Shown here: one piece after another, positions 20,128 to 29,083 of the stretch | Layout of the letters: each line of letters begins with the position of its first letter | Position numbering within the stretch: the first letter of the stretch is position 1 | Source: Thalassoglobus sp. JC818 | GTDB lineage: Bacteria > Planctomycetota > Planctomycetia > Planctomycetales > Planctomycetaceae | Direction of reading: 5' to 3' | DNA: 64,000 nucleotides | Assembly (NCBI RefSeq): GCF_040717535.1 | Contig: NZ_JBFEFI010000004.1 | Coordinates: 62,001 to 126,000, forward strand | Program-made: the position numbers and the translations under genes | The notes under the pieces: generated by a model | The model's input: the letters and a program-made list of their open reading frames with translations, nothing else | Databases searched by the model: none | What the model was told of the DNA's origin: nothing

Positions 20128-20725
20128 GCGTCATCTCCTGTAGGTCGATCCATGCCGCTTTCAGACAGTCGACATGGTCGATAAAGAGGCGACCGGACAG
20201 ACGAAACGCACAACACCTCAATTCCGGGCTCCAAAGTCATCGCTGGGGAGCGGATTGACCTGACAGCATTTCTCCCGTCGGGGTCTGCCTCAGAATTCAA
20301 AAGAGCAAAGGTGTTTGCGAAATCCTATACAGGAAAGCCGTTTACGAATAGATGAATTCCCAGTCGCGAGGATCTTCATCACTTTTTGAATGCTCTGACC
20401 GATGAGGATTCCCGCAACGAGCAATCTTCTCGCTAGCGCACACGCGAGAATTGCCCCGAAGATGCCAAGACGGTACAACGAAAACAGTCACGACATCGAT
20501 GAGCACGCTGGTGCGGAATTCCGGTCGTGCACAAGAGTGGTCCGAGGGTTTTCTCTCGTTTCCATTTATCTGAATGGATCAATCAAGGTCACGCGATTTC
20601 GATCCCGTGGCTTTTTGAATGAACTTTCGCGCAGCCTATGAATGTCGCCCCATTGCACTCCGACGGGGTGTGATCGAACAGATATTGAACGTAGCTAACC
20701 TCCAAAGAAAGAAACTGGTGATCAG
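20128..20725. other. Divergent intergenic region (598 bp)
   Basis: Lies between spoVR and mdh. Short frames on both strands (the longest about 60-80 codons) lack ribosome binding sites and protein-like composition. I see no RNA gene or repeat. It is long for this window and is either regulatory or the remains of decayed sequence. Confidence 0.4.
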
Positions 20726-21715
20726 ATGAAAAAACCTATTCGAGTAGCTGTCACGGGAGCGGCCGGAAATATTGGCTATGCACTCGTCTTTCGTCTCGCA
20801 AGCGGAGAGGTTTTCGGCCCAGATCAACCGGTGCATCTGAACCTCATCGAGATTCCGCCAGCTCTGCCAGCTTTGGACGGCGTCGAGATGGAATTGGATG
20901 ACTGTGCTTTCTCGACTCTGGCTGGGGTCACGAAAGTCGACAGCGATCACCTCGAAGATGGTTTTGCTGACTGCAATTGGGTGTTGTGTGTCGGAAGTAT
21001 CCCTCGCGGAAAAGGGATGGAGCGAGGAGACTTGATCCGCGTCAACGGTCCGATCTTCACGAACACCGGGAAAGCAATTCAGGCAGCTTCTGCAGACGAC
21101 GTACGAATTGTCGTCGTCGGGAACCCTTGCAACACAAACTGCCTGATCGCGATGAACAACGCGCCGGACATTCCACGGGATCGCTGGTACGCGATGACCA
21201 TGCTCGATCAGAACCGAGCGAAAACTCAGCTCGCCCAGAAATCAGGACAGGGCGTGTCCGCTGTGAAGAGAATGGCGATCTGGGGCAACCACTCCGCCAC
21301 TCAGTTCCCGGACTTCTCAACGGCAACCATCAACGGCAAGCCCGCTCCAGAAGTGATCGGCGATGATGCCTGGTTCAAAGATGAATTCATTCCTGTCGTT
21401 CAGAAACGTGGTGCCGCTGTGATTCAAGCCCGCGGAGCAAGTAGTGCCGCTTCCGCTGCGAACGCTGCTCTCGATACCGTGAAGGCTGCCAACTCCAAGA
21501 CCGCAGACGGCGACTTCTTCAGCGCAGCTGTCTGCAGCGACGGAAGCTATGGAGTCGATGAAGGTCTCATCTTCGGTTATCCACTCACAAGCGATGGAAC
21601 GACATGGAAGATCGAACAAGGAATCGAGCACGACGAATTTGCTCAGCAAAAGATCGAAGCAACATTGAATGAGCTTCGTGAAGAGCGTGACACCGTCAAG
21701 GATTTGCTTGCTTAA
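20726..21715 (+). CDS. mdh: Malate dehydrogenase (NAD-dependent, type 2)
   Basis: Oxidises malate to oxaloacetate in the TCA cycle. It is 329 residues with an N-terminal Rossmann motif '[14 protein letters not shown]', coenzyme-side '[19 protein letters not shown]' with substrate-binding arginines, '[18 protein letters not shown]', and the catalytic His in '[13 protein letters not shown]'. These are marks of the cytosolic-type (about 327-residue) malate dehydrogenases, not the lactate-dehydrogenase-like type. The ATG follows an AAAGAAA site. A single gene with a strong terminator 26 bases past the stop. Confidence 0.96.
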   Translation: MKKPIRVAVTGAAGNIGYALVFRLASGEVFGPDQPVHLNLIEIPPALPALDGVEMELDDCAFSTLAGVTKVDSDHLEDGFADCNWVLCVGSIPRGKGMERGDLIRVNGPIFTNTGKAIQAASADDVRIVVVGNPCNTNCLIAMNNAPDIPRDRWYAMTMLDQNRAKTQLAQKSGQGVSAVKRMAIWGNHSATQFPDFSTATINGKPAPEVIGDDAWFKDEFIPVVQKRGAAVIQARGASSAASAANAALDTVKAANSKTADGDFFSAAVCSDGSYGVDEGLIFGYPLTSDGTTWKIEQGIEHDEFAQQKIEATLNELREERDTVKDLLA

Positions 21716-21740
21716 AGGACGTCAACTTTTGAATCGCTGT

Positions 21741-21778
21741 GCAAGGCCTTCTGTCATCAGGAGGCCTTGCTTCTTTTT
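21741..21778 (+). terminator. Terminator after mdh
   Basis: A stem GCAAGGCCT / AGGCCTTGC with a 12-base loop is followed by TTCTTTTT. Confidence 0.88.
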
Positions 21779-21882
21779 GACCATTGAGCGTGGCCTCATT
21801 CAATGCGCAGTGCGTTGTTTCTCGAACGTTGATTGCACTATTGTAATCGAAATTGATAGTGCCTGAACGAGGAAACAAGAGC

Positions 21883-23337
21883 ATGTGCTGCCGTGCGATC
21901 ATCGCCTCTCTGCTGATACTCTTCTCCTATTGTCCGCTCAGCGCAGCTGACGATGGACCCAATTTCGTTTTCATTCTCGTCGACGACTTTGGATTTATGG
22001 ATATCGGGGCGAACAACCCCGGGACATTCTACGAGACGCCGAACATTGATCGCCTTGCCAGCGAAGGCGTGCTGTTCACTCAGGGATATGCTGCCAATCC
22101 GGTCTGCAGCCCAACACGCTATAGCATCATGACGGGCAAGTACCCCTCACGGGTTGATGCCACGAATTTCTTTTCCGGAGAGCGTTCAGGAAAGTTTCTG
22201 CCTGCCACACTTAACAACAGGATGCCGCTCTCGGATGTGACCATCGCTGAGCAGCTGCGAGACAACGGATATCGAACGTTCTTTCTCGGTAAATGGCACC
22301 TCGGACCAACTCCGGAATTCTGGCCTGAACATCAGGGTTTTGATGTGAACATTGGTGGCCACGTGCGAGGATTGCCGAAGTCGTACTTCTCGCCGTATTC
22401 AAATCCGCGACTTTCAGATGGTCCCAAAGGAGAGCACTTGACGCATCGTCTCGCTGACGAAGCGATCAAACTCATTGAAGACTCCGAGGACGAGAAGTTC
22501 CTGCTCTACCTCTCCTTTTATACGGTTCATACGCCCCTGCAGGCACCGAAGCCGCTCGTGGAAAAGTATCGAGAGAAAGCAGCACTGTTGACCGAACAGC
22601 CAGAGTTTGGTCCGGAAGAACAAGTTTGGGAAACGGACGCAGAACGCAAAGTGCGAATTCGGCAAAGTCACGCGACCTATGCTGCAATGGTCGAGAGTCT
22701 CGATCAGAACGTTGGTCGAATTCTCGATCGGCTTGAAGAACTCAAACTCGCTGACGATACCGTCGTTGTGTTGTTCTCTGACAATGGCGGGCTCTCAACT
22801 TCGGAAGGCTCCCCCACTTCCAACCTTCCGCTTCGAGGAGGAAAAGGTTGGGTCTATGAAGGCGGGATTCGCGAACCGATGATTATCAAATGGCCGGAAG
22901 GCAATCGACCCAATCCCGTTTGTGACGTTCCCGTGATCAGCGTCGACTTCTATCCAACAATTCTGGATCTCGCTGGTATTGAAGTCCCAAGCGAAATGGT
23001 GCTCGATGGCGTCAGTCTTGTGCCGCTGCTCAAAGGAGAACCACTCCCTGAACGTGATCTGTTCTGGCACTATCCTCACTACAGCAATCAAGGTGGCTTT
23101 CCGGGCGGAGCGATTCGACGCGGCGACTACAAGCTCATCGAACGTTATGAAGACGGACGCACTCACCTCTATCACACGCGCGACGATGTTTCCGAAACGA
23201 CCGACATCGCAGCTGACCATCCTGAACTGGTCAACGATCTGCGAAACCGATTGCATCAATGGTATAAAGAGGTTGACGCCAAGTTTCTGAGAGCCAAAGA
23301 TGGTGGGGAAGATCCATGGACCCCGGATCAAGAGTAG
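21883..23337 (+). CDS. Secreted arylsulfatase-family sulfatase
   Basis: A type I sulfatase that should remove sulfate esters from polysaccharides outside the cytoplasm. The signal peptide (CCRAIIASLLILFSYCPLSA) is followed by the metal site 'NFVFILVDDFGF'. The active-site motif CSPTR follows, with Cys75 to be converted to formylglycine by a maturase, then 'GKWHLG', 'FSDNGG' and 'GGKGWVYEGGIREP'. Total 484 residues, normal for the family. The ATG at 21883 follows CGAGGA; an in-frame TTG at 21853 would add ten residues before the signal. It is isolated: no second sulfatase, maturase or polysaccharide lyase is adjacent, though planctomycete genomes hold many scattered copies. The substrate is unknown. 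Confidence 0.94.
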   Translation: MCCRAIIASLLILFSYCPLSAADDGPNFVFILVDDFGFMDIGANNPGTFYETPNIDRLASEGVLFTQGYAANPVCSPTRYSIMTGKYPSRVDATNFFSGERSGKFLPATLNNRMPLSDVTIAEQLRDNGYRTFFLGKWHLGPTPEFWPEHQGFDVNIGGHVRGLPKSYFSPYSNPRLSDGPKGEHLTHRLADEAIKLIEDSEDEKFLLYLSFYTVHTPLQAPKPLVEKYREKAALLTEQPEFGPEEQVWETDAERKVRIRQSHATYAAMVESLDQNVGRILDRLEELKLADDTVVVLFSDNGGLSTSEGSPTSNLPLRGGKGWVYEGGIREPMIIKWPEGNRPNPVCDVPVISVDFYPTILDLAGIEVPSEMVLDGVSLVPLLKGEPLPERDLFWHYPHYSNQGGFPGGAIRRGDYKLIERYEDGRTHLYHTRDDVSETTDIAADHPELVNDLRNRLHQWYKEVDAKFLRAKDGGEDPWTPDQE

Positions 23338-23343
23338 AAACAG

Positions 23344-23402
23344 ACGAGTGACGTCGATGGTTTCAGGAGGAAGGAGAAATCATCGACGCACTCGTTTTTT
23401 CT
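23344..23402 (+). terminator. Strong terminator after sulfatase
   Basis: An approximately 20-bp stem ACGAGTGACGTCGATGG.. / ..CATCGACGCACTCGT with one bulged A and one G-U pair is followed by six T's. It lies directly after the sulfatase stop. Confidence 0.88.
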
Positions 23403-23444
23403 GATGTCTGATGTGACGACTTTGGAGATCTTCAGACCTCGATT

Positions 23445-23525
23445 CCACTGACTCGCACGAGCAAACTCAGCTCGAAAAGGAGTGGGACAGCACAAGCGAG
23501 TGCACAGGAAAGAGCAACTTGCTCT
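23445..23525 (-). repeat. Dispersed intergenic repeat, copy B
   Basis: Read on the minus strand it starts at the stop codon of the 23524-24399 gene: TAG then AGCAAGTTGCTCTTTCCTG, GTGCACTCGCTTG, and ends TTTGCTCGTGCGAGTCAGTG. The first 30 bases are nearly identical to copy C. Confidence 0.85.
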
Positions 23526-24399
23526 AAAAGGGGCGAACAGCTGGGTGGTATTGTCTTCCACCATCGAATCCGGAAGGTTGATTCGGAACCTGAGGTTGCG
23601 GCACTTGATTCGGTCTCGCCTGATTCGGTGCTGATTGAGCGGGCGACATCTGAGCTGGATTGTAATGCTGCGTTGGGAATGCATTCCCATGTTGCGGTTG
23701 AGTCGTGACCGATGCTTGTTCGTCCGACTGCGGCATCACACTCTTGAGAAGAGACTTCACCCACTCTGTTGAAGTCTGCTTCTGAGGCTCGACCACCTGT
23801 TGAGACGAAACATTCGCGGCTGGCTCTTCGAATGGTATCGGTCTTCCAAGCGTCGGCATCTTGTTCACATCGATGTGATTCCAGTTTTGTCCGCTGGCGT
23901 AGTTCTGTTCAATCACCCGTGAGTTGGAACTCTGTGCCCCGGCGGTCGGAGGCGGAGAATAGCTTTGCTGCGGATTCCAAGGCACAGCGTTCTGTGAACC
24001 TGCTGGGTGATTCACCTGTGATGACTGGTGACTCGACGGGTCGTTCTTGAACCGAATCGGAACGAGCGCATCCATCGCCAGTCGAGCCTTCTCAGCAGCG
24101 GTGATTTCCCCGCCAGCATTGGTTGTGTTCGGATCATATAGCGGAGCGTCTTCTGCTTCTGTCGCGAGAAGTTCGGTGCGTCCAGATTTGACGGCTGCTT
24201 CGATCACTTCAGGATGCTGGCTCCACTTGTTCTGGTCCCATTTGCGCACATCAACATAAGTTGTGAACAAAGCTGGCTGATGAGCGCGCGGAACGACGAT
24301 CACACCTTCATTGGTATTCATGACGTGAAACTGCATCGCCAGAAGGGAGCCGACGCTGCCTGTCAGCAGACCGGTGAAGAACGTTTTGATTCCAAACAT
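23524..24399 (-). CDS. Membrane-anchored Pro/Gln-rich protein of unknown function
   Basis: A 291-residue protein with an N-terminal hydrophobic segment (about 4-25, 'FFTGLLTGSVGSLLAMQFHV'), likely a signal anchor. A short ordered region (about 28-115) is followed by a long disordered tail rich in Pro, Gln, Ser and Asn. In the ordered part 'VIVVPRAHQPALFTTYVDVRKWDQN' (about 33-57, split) and 'WSQHPEVIEAAVKSGRTELL' suggest a small conserved domain that I cannot name. The start ATG is at 24399. Its stop codon lies inside copy B of the dispersed repeat. No partner is evident. Confidence 0.65.
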   Translation of the reverse strand: MFGIKTFFTGLLTGSVGSLLAMQFHVMNTNEGVIVVPRAHQPALFTTYVDVRKWDQNKWSQHPEVIEAAVKSGRTELLATEAEDAPLYDPNTTNAGGEITAAEKARLAMDALVPIRFKNDPSSHQSSQVNHPAGSQNAVPWNPQQSYSPPPTAGAQSSNSRVIEQNYASGQNWNHIDVNKMPTLGRPIPFEEPAANVSSQQVVEPQKQTSTEWVKSLLKSVMPQSDEQASVTTQPQHGNAFPTQHYNPAQMSPAQSAPNQARPNQVPQPQVPNQPSGFDGGRQYHPAVRPF

Positions 24400-24738
24400 G
24401 ACACACCCGACAGTTGCTCGAATCGCCGACAGAAGAAGTCCTGCGAAGCCATTCGATTGAAGAGGTTCTCAACTCTACAACTTCACCACCGTCATGCTTG
24501 AATTCTCTTTGCGATCAGGAGTCAGAATTCTTGATCGATTTGCCCTGCACACTCAAGGTTTTCTCAGGCCGAAGAGACCCCCAAAACCACAGTGCTTACG
24601 TACGCTGCACGACTACTGTTTGCCTTCTGATTGAGGAGGTTTGCCCTCTCGTCAAAACCGATCAACTCGGCTATCAGCCGCAGCACTGTTCGGACGCTTT
24701 GAATCAGATTCGTAAACTTGACGAATGCTGTTGTGATC
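24400..24738. other. Intergenic region (339 bp)
   Basis: Upstream of the Pro/Gln-rich protein gene and downstream of the cyclo-ligase gene, both on the minus strand. No gene-like frame, RNA or repeat was recognised; it should hold the promoter of the Pro/Gln-rich protein. Confidence 0.35.
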
Positions 24739-25350
24739 TCATTCACAGCGGATCAGCTGCGTCGGAGTGACAATCCAGTCGACCCGTTCATCGTGATCCA
24801 TCGCGGGAATTCGGTCGACGATTTGGCAATCGTAAGCGAGCGCAACCTTCAGACAGTCTGTGCGAAGTTGGGGAACAAGCCGATCGTAATATCCCGCGCC
24901 ATATCCGAGTCGGTTTCCGCGACGATCGAAACCGAGCCCCGGTAAGAGTACGAGATCCACTTCTTCCGGAAGGACATGCAATCGCGCGTCGTCCCGCAAT
25001 TCATGTCGCGGTTCAGGAATCCCATACTTGCCCACGATCAGATCAGCTTCATCCTTGAATTGAACAAGCTTAAGTCTGTTCTCAGAACAATAAGGAACAA
25101 CAACACGAACAGCCCCGGAAGCCGCCTGAGCGATCATCTCAACTCGTGTTTGAACTTCGCTGCGAACGCCAACGAAGAATAGAACAGTCCCTGCTTCGTT
25201 GTATTCAGGCTGTGACGTCAGTCTCTCGAAGATCGCCGCTGAGAGTCGTTCCGGATCGTTAACCTTTGCACGTTCTGCGCGGAGTCTTTGTCGGAGTTGG
25301 TTCTTCGCTTCGTTCACATCGAAACCGTAATCAGTGCTTGCGTCTGACAT
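24739..25350 (-). CDS. 5-formyltetrahydrofolate cyclo-ligase
   Basis: ATP-dependent conversion of 5-formyl-THF to 5,10-methenyl-THF in one-carbon metabolism. The family's C-terminal signature 'GLGFDRRGNRLGYGAGYYDR' is intact at about 150-170, and the N-terminal basic helix 'AKNQLRQRLRAERAKV' binds ATP phosphates. I place the start at the ATG at 25350 (203 residues, near the family norm). An in-frame TTG at 25410 overlaps the TGA of the SUI1 gene (TTGA) and would add 20 residues; translational coupling from it is possible. It lies in a minus-strand run after birA and SUI1. Confidence 0.9.
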   Translation of the reverse strand: MSDASTDYGFDVNEAKNQLRQRLRAERAKVNDPERLSAAIFERLTSQPEYNEAGTVLFFVGVRSEVQTRVEMIAQAASGAVRVVVPYCSENRLKLVQFKDEADLIVGKYGIPEPRHELRDDARLHVLPEEVDLVLLPGLGFDRRGNRLGYGAGYYDRLVPQLRTDCLKVALAYDCQIVDRIPAMDHDERVDWIVTPTQLIRCE

Positions 25351-25406
25351 CTCCGTTCGATCTTCTTCTGAGAGGAGATAGCTGTTCAATTCGTTGCGAG
25401 TTCGCT

Positions 25407-25748
25407 TCAAACTTTGGTCCGGTAGCCAATCGATTGAAGCTCATTCTTGATCCGTTCAATATGGCTTCCCTGAAGCTCAATCGTTCCGTCTTTAACAGTA
25501 CCACCAACACCGATCGCGTCTTTGAGCTTCGTCAACAGATTGGGAAGGTGATCAGCTTCATCAATGAGATCGCGAATGACGGTGACACTCTTTCCACGCT
25601 TCCGTTTTTCCACTCCAATGCGAGCAATCTGCTTCGCTGGCGGAGTGTATTCGAACTCCGGTTCCGGACACGTGCATTCGCTTTCAAGTTCATCACACCG
25701 CTCGCACCGGGGAGGTCGATCGAACTCGGTCCCTTCAAAAAGTCTCAT
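25407..25748 (-). CDS. SUI1/eIF1-family protein (YciH-like)
   Basis: A 113-residue protein. The SUI1 domain occupies about 35-110 with 'KRGKSVTVIRDL', 'LKDAIGVGGTVKDGTIELQG' (the basic and Gly-rich core) and 'IKNELQSIGYRTK'. In archaea and eukaryotes the fold acts in start-site selection on the small ribosomal subunit; bacterial YciH has a non-essential, poorly defined role in initiation. Here an N-terminal extension contains 'CERCDELESECTC', four cysteines in a C-x2-C ... C-x-C pattern that could bind zinc. The gene overlaps a possible start of the cyclo-ligase gene and lies 56 bases after birA. Confidence 0.88.
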   Translation of the reverse strand: MRLFEGTEFDRPPRCERCDELESECTCPEPEFEYTPPAKQIARIGVEKRKRGKSVTVIRDLIDEADHLPNLLTKLKDAIGVGGTVKDGTIELQGSHIERIKNELQSIGYRTKV

Positions 25749-25804
25749 GACTCATTAATCCGCTGTAGGTTTCTTCGGCTGACATTTGCCGCAGGATAGC
25801 TTGA

Positions 25805-26587
25805 TCATTCACCGATCACTTCGATGGTACCGGCAAAGATTCTCTGAACTCCGACAGGAAGTCGAACCAGCAAGGCCCCTTCGGCGTCGACACCTTCGCA
25901 AAGCCCGCCGATTTCGTCGACACCATCGTTCACCAGAATGTTTCTTCCGGAGAGATAGCAATGGTTGCGGTAATCTTCCAGAAAGTCAGAAGCTGTTGCG
26001 ATGCGATTCCATTCGTGCTCCAGGTCCTCTAAGAGCTGAATGAGCACGTCCGTGCGACTCGCTTCTGAACCACTCATGTCGACGATCGATGTCGCCTTTG
26101 CCTGAAGTTGTTGAGGGGCTGACTGCAATGAGTTGTTGACGTTCAGCCCAATTCCGACGATGAGCAGGCTCGGACTCGCGGGGTGACTCTCGATCAACAG
26201 CCCCGCAACTTTTCTGCCTTGTACATAGACATCGTTCGGCCACTTGACCTGAACGTTCGACTCAGGAAGCCACCGTGCCACCGTTTTCCGAACGGCCATG
26301 CCTGTCGACAAGGACATCCTCGGCAGAAAACTCGTCGGAATTGCGAATTGCTGTGGATCGAACACGATCGAAAATGTCAGCGACCCCGGAGCCGACCACC
26401 ACGAATTCGAACCGCGTCCTCGACCGGCAGTTTGCGTATTCGCCCCGACCAAAACCGGAAGATTTCGTCCGGTCATTGTCTCATTAGCCAGGAAGCGATT
26501 TGTCGAATCGACTTCGGCCAACCATTCCACCTGTTCCACCCACGATCCTTGCTCGATCAGGCGGCAATCAATTTCGTCTACATTCAT
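25805..26587 (-). CDS. birA: Biotin--[acetyl-CoA-carboxylase] ligase (monofunctional BirA)
   Basis: Activates biotin with ATP and transfers it to the biotin carboxyl carrier protein. It has 260 residues. The catalytic signature 'TAGRGRGSNSWWSAPGSLTFS' (near 60-78, split) and 'VKWPNDVYVQGRKVAGLLIE' (near 120-139) are clear, and a small SH3-like C-terminal domain follows. There is no N-terminal winged-helix domain, so it should not repress biotin genes as E. coli BirA does. First gene of a minus-strand run with SUI1 and cyclo-ligase. No biotin synthesis genes are nearby. Confidence 0.93.
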   Translation of the reverse strand: MNVDEIDCRLIEQGSWVEQVEWLAEVDSTNRFLANETMTGRNLPVLVGANTQTAGRGRGSNSWWSAPGSLTFSIVFDPQQFAIPTSFLPRMSLSTGMAVRKTVARWLPESNVQVKWPNDVYVQGRKVAGLLIESHPASPSLLIVGIGLNVNNSLQSAPQQLQAKATSIVDMSGSEASRTDVLIQLLEDLEHEWNRIATASDFLEDYRNHCYLSGRNILVNDGVDEIGGLCEGVDAEGALLVRLPVGVQRIFAGTIEVIGE

Positions 26588-26698
26588 CTCTCATTCCGAA
26601 CGAGACCGGGTAGGCGAGCTTCGACCTCCGGCTCATATGGGCCGGGTGAACTCTGAAAACTTCCCACGATCTCTCAGTGTGTGCTGCTCGAGTAAAGC

Positions 26699-27622
26699 TT
26701 AGCTCTTTGCGAGACAGTCTTCGAGATAGTTGTGCCCCGCTTTGATTTCGCGAGTCACATCGGAGAGGTTCGGAAGAATTGGAATTCCTCGCGGAACTGG
26801 ATGCATGAAGACCTCCGTTCGTCCCTGAAAATTGGTCTCTTTCAGAGCAGAGACGATCGGAACAAAATCAAGCGGCCCACGATGCGGAAGCTGGAGCATT
26901 TCCTGCTCTTTGGGAAGTTTCTCAGTACAGCCCATTCCGTGTTCCCATGCCTGAAAGTGCACGAGGCGATCACCGAGCCGATGGATGATTTCCGCGATTT
27001 GGGAAGGATCTTGCGGTAAGTGATAAGGAGCCATCGCAAGACCAATCGCGCTGGATGGCATTTCATCGAGCAGCATGAAAATCGACTCGGGCGAACTGAT
27101 CAGTCCGCCGCTGTGGTTCTCGACCCCAACCGAAATCTCCAGGCTTTCTGCAAGCTCAACCGTTGGCTTGAGCTTTTCAGCGAACGCTTTCACTTCGCGT
27201 TTGAGGTCGTCTCCGGAAAGATCTTTCTTCCCGCCGGAATTGCAAATGACCATGTCTCCACCGAGACGTTTGGTGAGCTGCATTTCCGACTGCATGTTGA
27301 AGATGCCGTATTTGAAGCACGTCAGACTTCCGAGTTTCACGCCGTGCTGGTCGAGCAGTTCGCGAAACCGATCTTCGCCCATTTCGTCGATCTGCTCGCG
27401 CTGGTTTCCGTGCCGCTCGGCCCAGATTTCAATGGACTTTGCACCGGTCTGCGGAAGTTCAGCGAGAATGGTTTCAAGTGGATTTTTTCCATACATCGCA
27501 GAAGCCACGATGTAATTCAGTTCGAACGCCTGGGACTTAGGAGCGCATAAAGAAACCGCTGCCGTCAAAGACGATGCAGCGGCTACAGAAATCTCACAGA
27601 ACTTACGTCTGGTGATGAGCAT
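26699..27622 (-). CDS. Tat-exported sugar phosphate isomerase/epimerase-like protein
   Basis: A 307-residue protein that begins with a twin-arginine-type signal (TRRKF followed by a hydrophobic stretch to about 33). A TIM-barrel domain of the xylose-isomerase-like superfamily follows: 'GAKSIEIWAE', 'LEISVGVENHSGG', 'IGLAMAPYHLPQ', 'LVHFQAWEH' and 'TEVFMHP'. Glu and His residues at strand ends are present as for a metal-dependent isomerase, but the usual Asp-His pair is 'APYH', so activity is uncertain. Such exported epimerase-like proteins are common in planctomycetes and linked to sugar catabolism. The Tat signal suggests folding with a cofactor before export. A single gene, 111 bases upstream of birA on the same strand. 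Confidence 0.82.
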   Translation of the reverse strand: MLITRRKFCEISVAAASSLTAAVSLCAPKSQAFELNYIVASAMYGKNPLETILAELPQTGAKSIEIWAERHGNQREQIDEMGEDRFRELLDQHGVKLGSLTCFKYGIFNMQSEMQLTKRLGGDMVICNSGGKKDLSGDDLKREVKAFAEKLKPTVELAESLEISVGVENHSGGLISSPESIFMLLDEMPSSAIGLAMAPYHLPQDPSQIAEIIHRLGDRLVHFQAWEHGMGCTEKLPKEQEMLQLPHRGPLDFVPIVSALKETNFQGRTEVFMHPVPRGIPILPNLSDVTREIKAGHNYLEDCLAKS

Positions 27623-27715
27623 CGTGTTTCCTCAATCATTTCAATCCGGACTGCAGAGACGAAGCGACCGATTCGGCCGACAGGTCCTGCAAGTCGTTTG
27701 ACTGAGGAAACGATA

Positions 27716-27967
27716 TCAGTTCATCCAGTGGTTGTCTTCGTCAGTGTCAACTTGAGGCTCGTCCTGAACAGCATCCCAGCTGCGGAAGGCTTCGAAAACG
27801 TCTGAAGAGAGGAGCACGGTTTCCTCAGTTCCGATCACCATATCGATTCCGATGTTGCCAAGCAGACATCGGATCTCCCGGATGAAAGGAAGCGGAGCCA
27901 TGAGTGTATTCTTCGGCAAGTCGGCACATTCTCGAAGTTCGAAGCTGGCCAGGTCAGGAGTGAACAT
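27716..27967 (-). CDS. Small hypothetical protein
   Basis: 83 residues, no signal peptide or membrane helix. The N-terminal half has ordered-looking alternating segments ('PFIREIRCLLGNIGIDMVIGTEETVLLSSDVFEAF') split by turns, and the C-terminus is acidic. I recognise no family. The ATG at 27967 is followed by coherent codon use and has a purine-rich upstream stretch; overlapping frames look random. Probably a real gene but without assignable function. Confidence 0.5.
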   Translation of the reverse strand: MFTPDLASFELRECADLPKNTLMAPLPFIREIRCLLGNIGIDMVIGTEETVLLSSDVFEAFRSWDAVQDEPQVDTDEDNHWMN

Positions 27968-28378
27968 TACGTCGTCCCGTTGGAGTCATTGCATTGAGTT
28001 GCGTCGTGTCGTTGGTCGATCCAACTTTATTCTGCACCATGGTGTCGCAGGAGGCGCGGAACTTCAATCAAACCTTCGAGAAGTACACGACTTTTGCAGA
28101 TTCCCATGACACGCAACAGGTTTACCCAAGATTTAATTAAGAAGTGAGTTGGGAAGATTGAAGACACTGGCTGAATTGGCCATTCCGTAACGATTGTTCC
28201 GATCACAGCGAGAAGGATACTTTGACTGTCACATCACCCGGCAGAACAATCTTCCAGTGGTCCGTTTACGAAGATTGGTCAGATTTTTATCCTGACAGGT
28301 TGTCGTTGAACGGTGGTATTCCTCAACGTGTTTTCATTGAGACACACGCTCATGTTTCTGAAGAGGGAGAATGCAAAC
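27968..28378. other. Divergent intergenic region (411 bp)
   Basis: Lies between the small hypothetical gene and the leucine-rich repeat gene. It includes an AT-rich stretch near 28120-28140 (ATTTAATTAAG). In-frame codons upstream of the LRR start (from 28313) do not look like part of the protein. No RNA gene seen. Confidence 0.35.
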
Positions 28379-29083
28379 ATGTCCAAACAACTGTTGCTTC
28401 TGGCATTACTTGCGTCTTTGCAGAGTTCCGTTTTCGCTGACGAACCGGTCGATGAGAAAGCACCGGCAGTGAAAGCCATCAAAGAGGTCGGTGGCAACGT
28501 CATGGCCATCGCCCAAAATGACCCACGGCTGGACGTCACGCTGCACCTGGCGGATCAAGATGTCACTGATCAAACCCTGGAACAGGTTGCCGCTCTGGAA
28601 AATGTCGCTTGGCTTAATCTCGCTGGAACCAAAATCTCCGACGACGGCCTGGCCAACCTCGCTGGCTTGGACTCGCTCGAAAAGCTGCATCTGGAGAAGA
28701 CAGCCATTGGCGACAAGGGGCTGAAGCACCTCTCAGGGCTGAAGCACCTCGTCTATCTGAACCTCTACGAAACGAACGTCACGGACGCAGGGATTGACGA
28801 GCTGGCCAAACTGAAGAGCTTGCGACGCGTGTATCTGTGGCAGTCTAAGGTGACAGAATCCGGAATCGAAAAACTTCAGAAAGCCCTTCCCGAAGCCCAG
28901 GTCGTCGGAGCAATTAAACTGACCCCTGTCGAACCACCGATGCCCGAACCTGAGAAGAAGGAACCTGAGAAGAAGGAACCTGAGAAGAAGGAACCTGAGA
29001 AGAAGGAACCTGAGAAGAAGGAACCTGAGAAGAAGGAACCTGACAAGAAAGACGCTGACAAGAAAGACGCTGACAAAGACTAA
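28379..29083 (+). CDS. Secreted leucine-rich repeat protein with EPEKK tail
   Basis: 234 residues. The signal peptide is 'KQLLLLALLASLQSSVFA', followed by about five leucine-rich repeats at about 45-175 of the cysteine-free 'L..L..L.L..T.I.D.GL..L..L' type ('LEKLHLEKTAIGDKGLKHL', 'LVYLNLYETNVTDAGIDEL'). A tail of six exact EPEKK units plus three variants ends the protein. LRRs of this kind bind other proteins; the ligand is unknown. The ATG at 28379 follows AGAGGGAGA at 8 bases. Its last four bases overlap the stop of the convergent kinase gene. Confidence 0.85.
   Translation: MSKQLLLLALLASLQSSVFADEPVDEKAPAVKAIKEVGGNVMAIAQNDPRLDVTLHLADQDVTDQTLEQVAALENVAWLNLAGTKISDDGLANLAGLDSLEKLHLEKTAIGDKGLKHLSGLKHLVYLNLYETNVTDAGIDELAKLKSLRRVYLWQSKVTESGIEKLQKALPEAQVVGAIKLTPVEPPMPEPEKKEPEKKEPEKKEPEKKEPEKKEPEKKEPDKKDADKKDADKD
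28946..29080 (+). repeat. 15-bp tandem repeat (EPEKK coding), 6 exact plus 3 variant units
   Basis: Six identical GAACCTGAGAAGAAG units are followed by GAACCTGACAAGAAA, GACGCTGACAAGAAA and GACGCTGACAAAGAC, ending exactly at the stop codon. Identical third positions point to recent expansion. Confidence 0.95.

Noticed and set aside
20290-20478. 62-codon minus-strand frame with a hydrophobic start
   Set aside because: The hydrophobic stretch is short, the remainder is Arg/Ile/Lys-rich without pattern, and no ribosome binding site precedes it.
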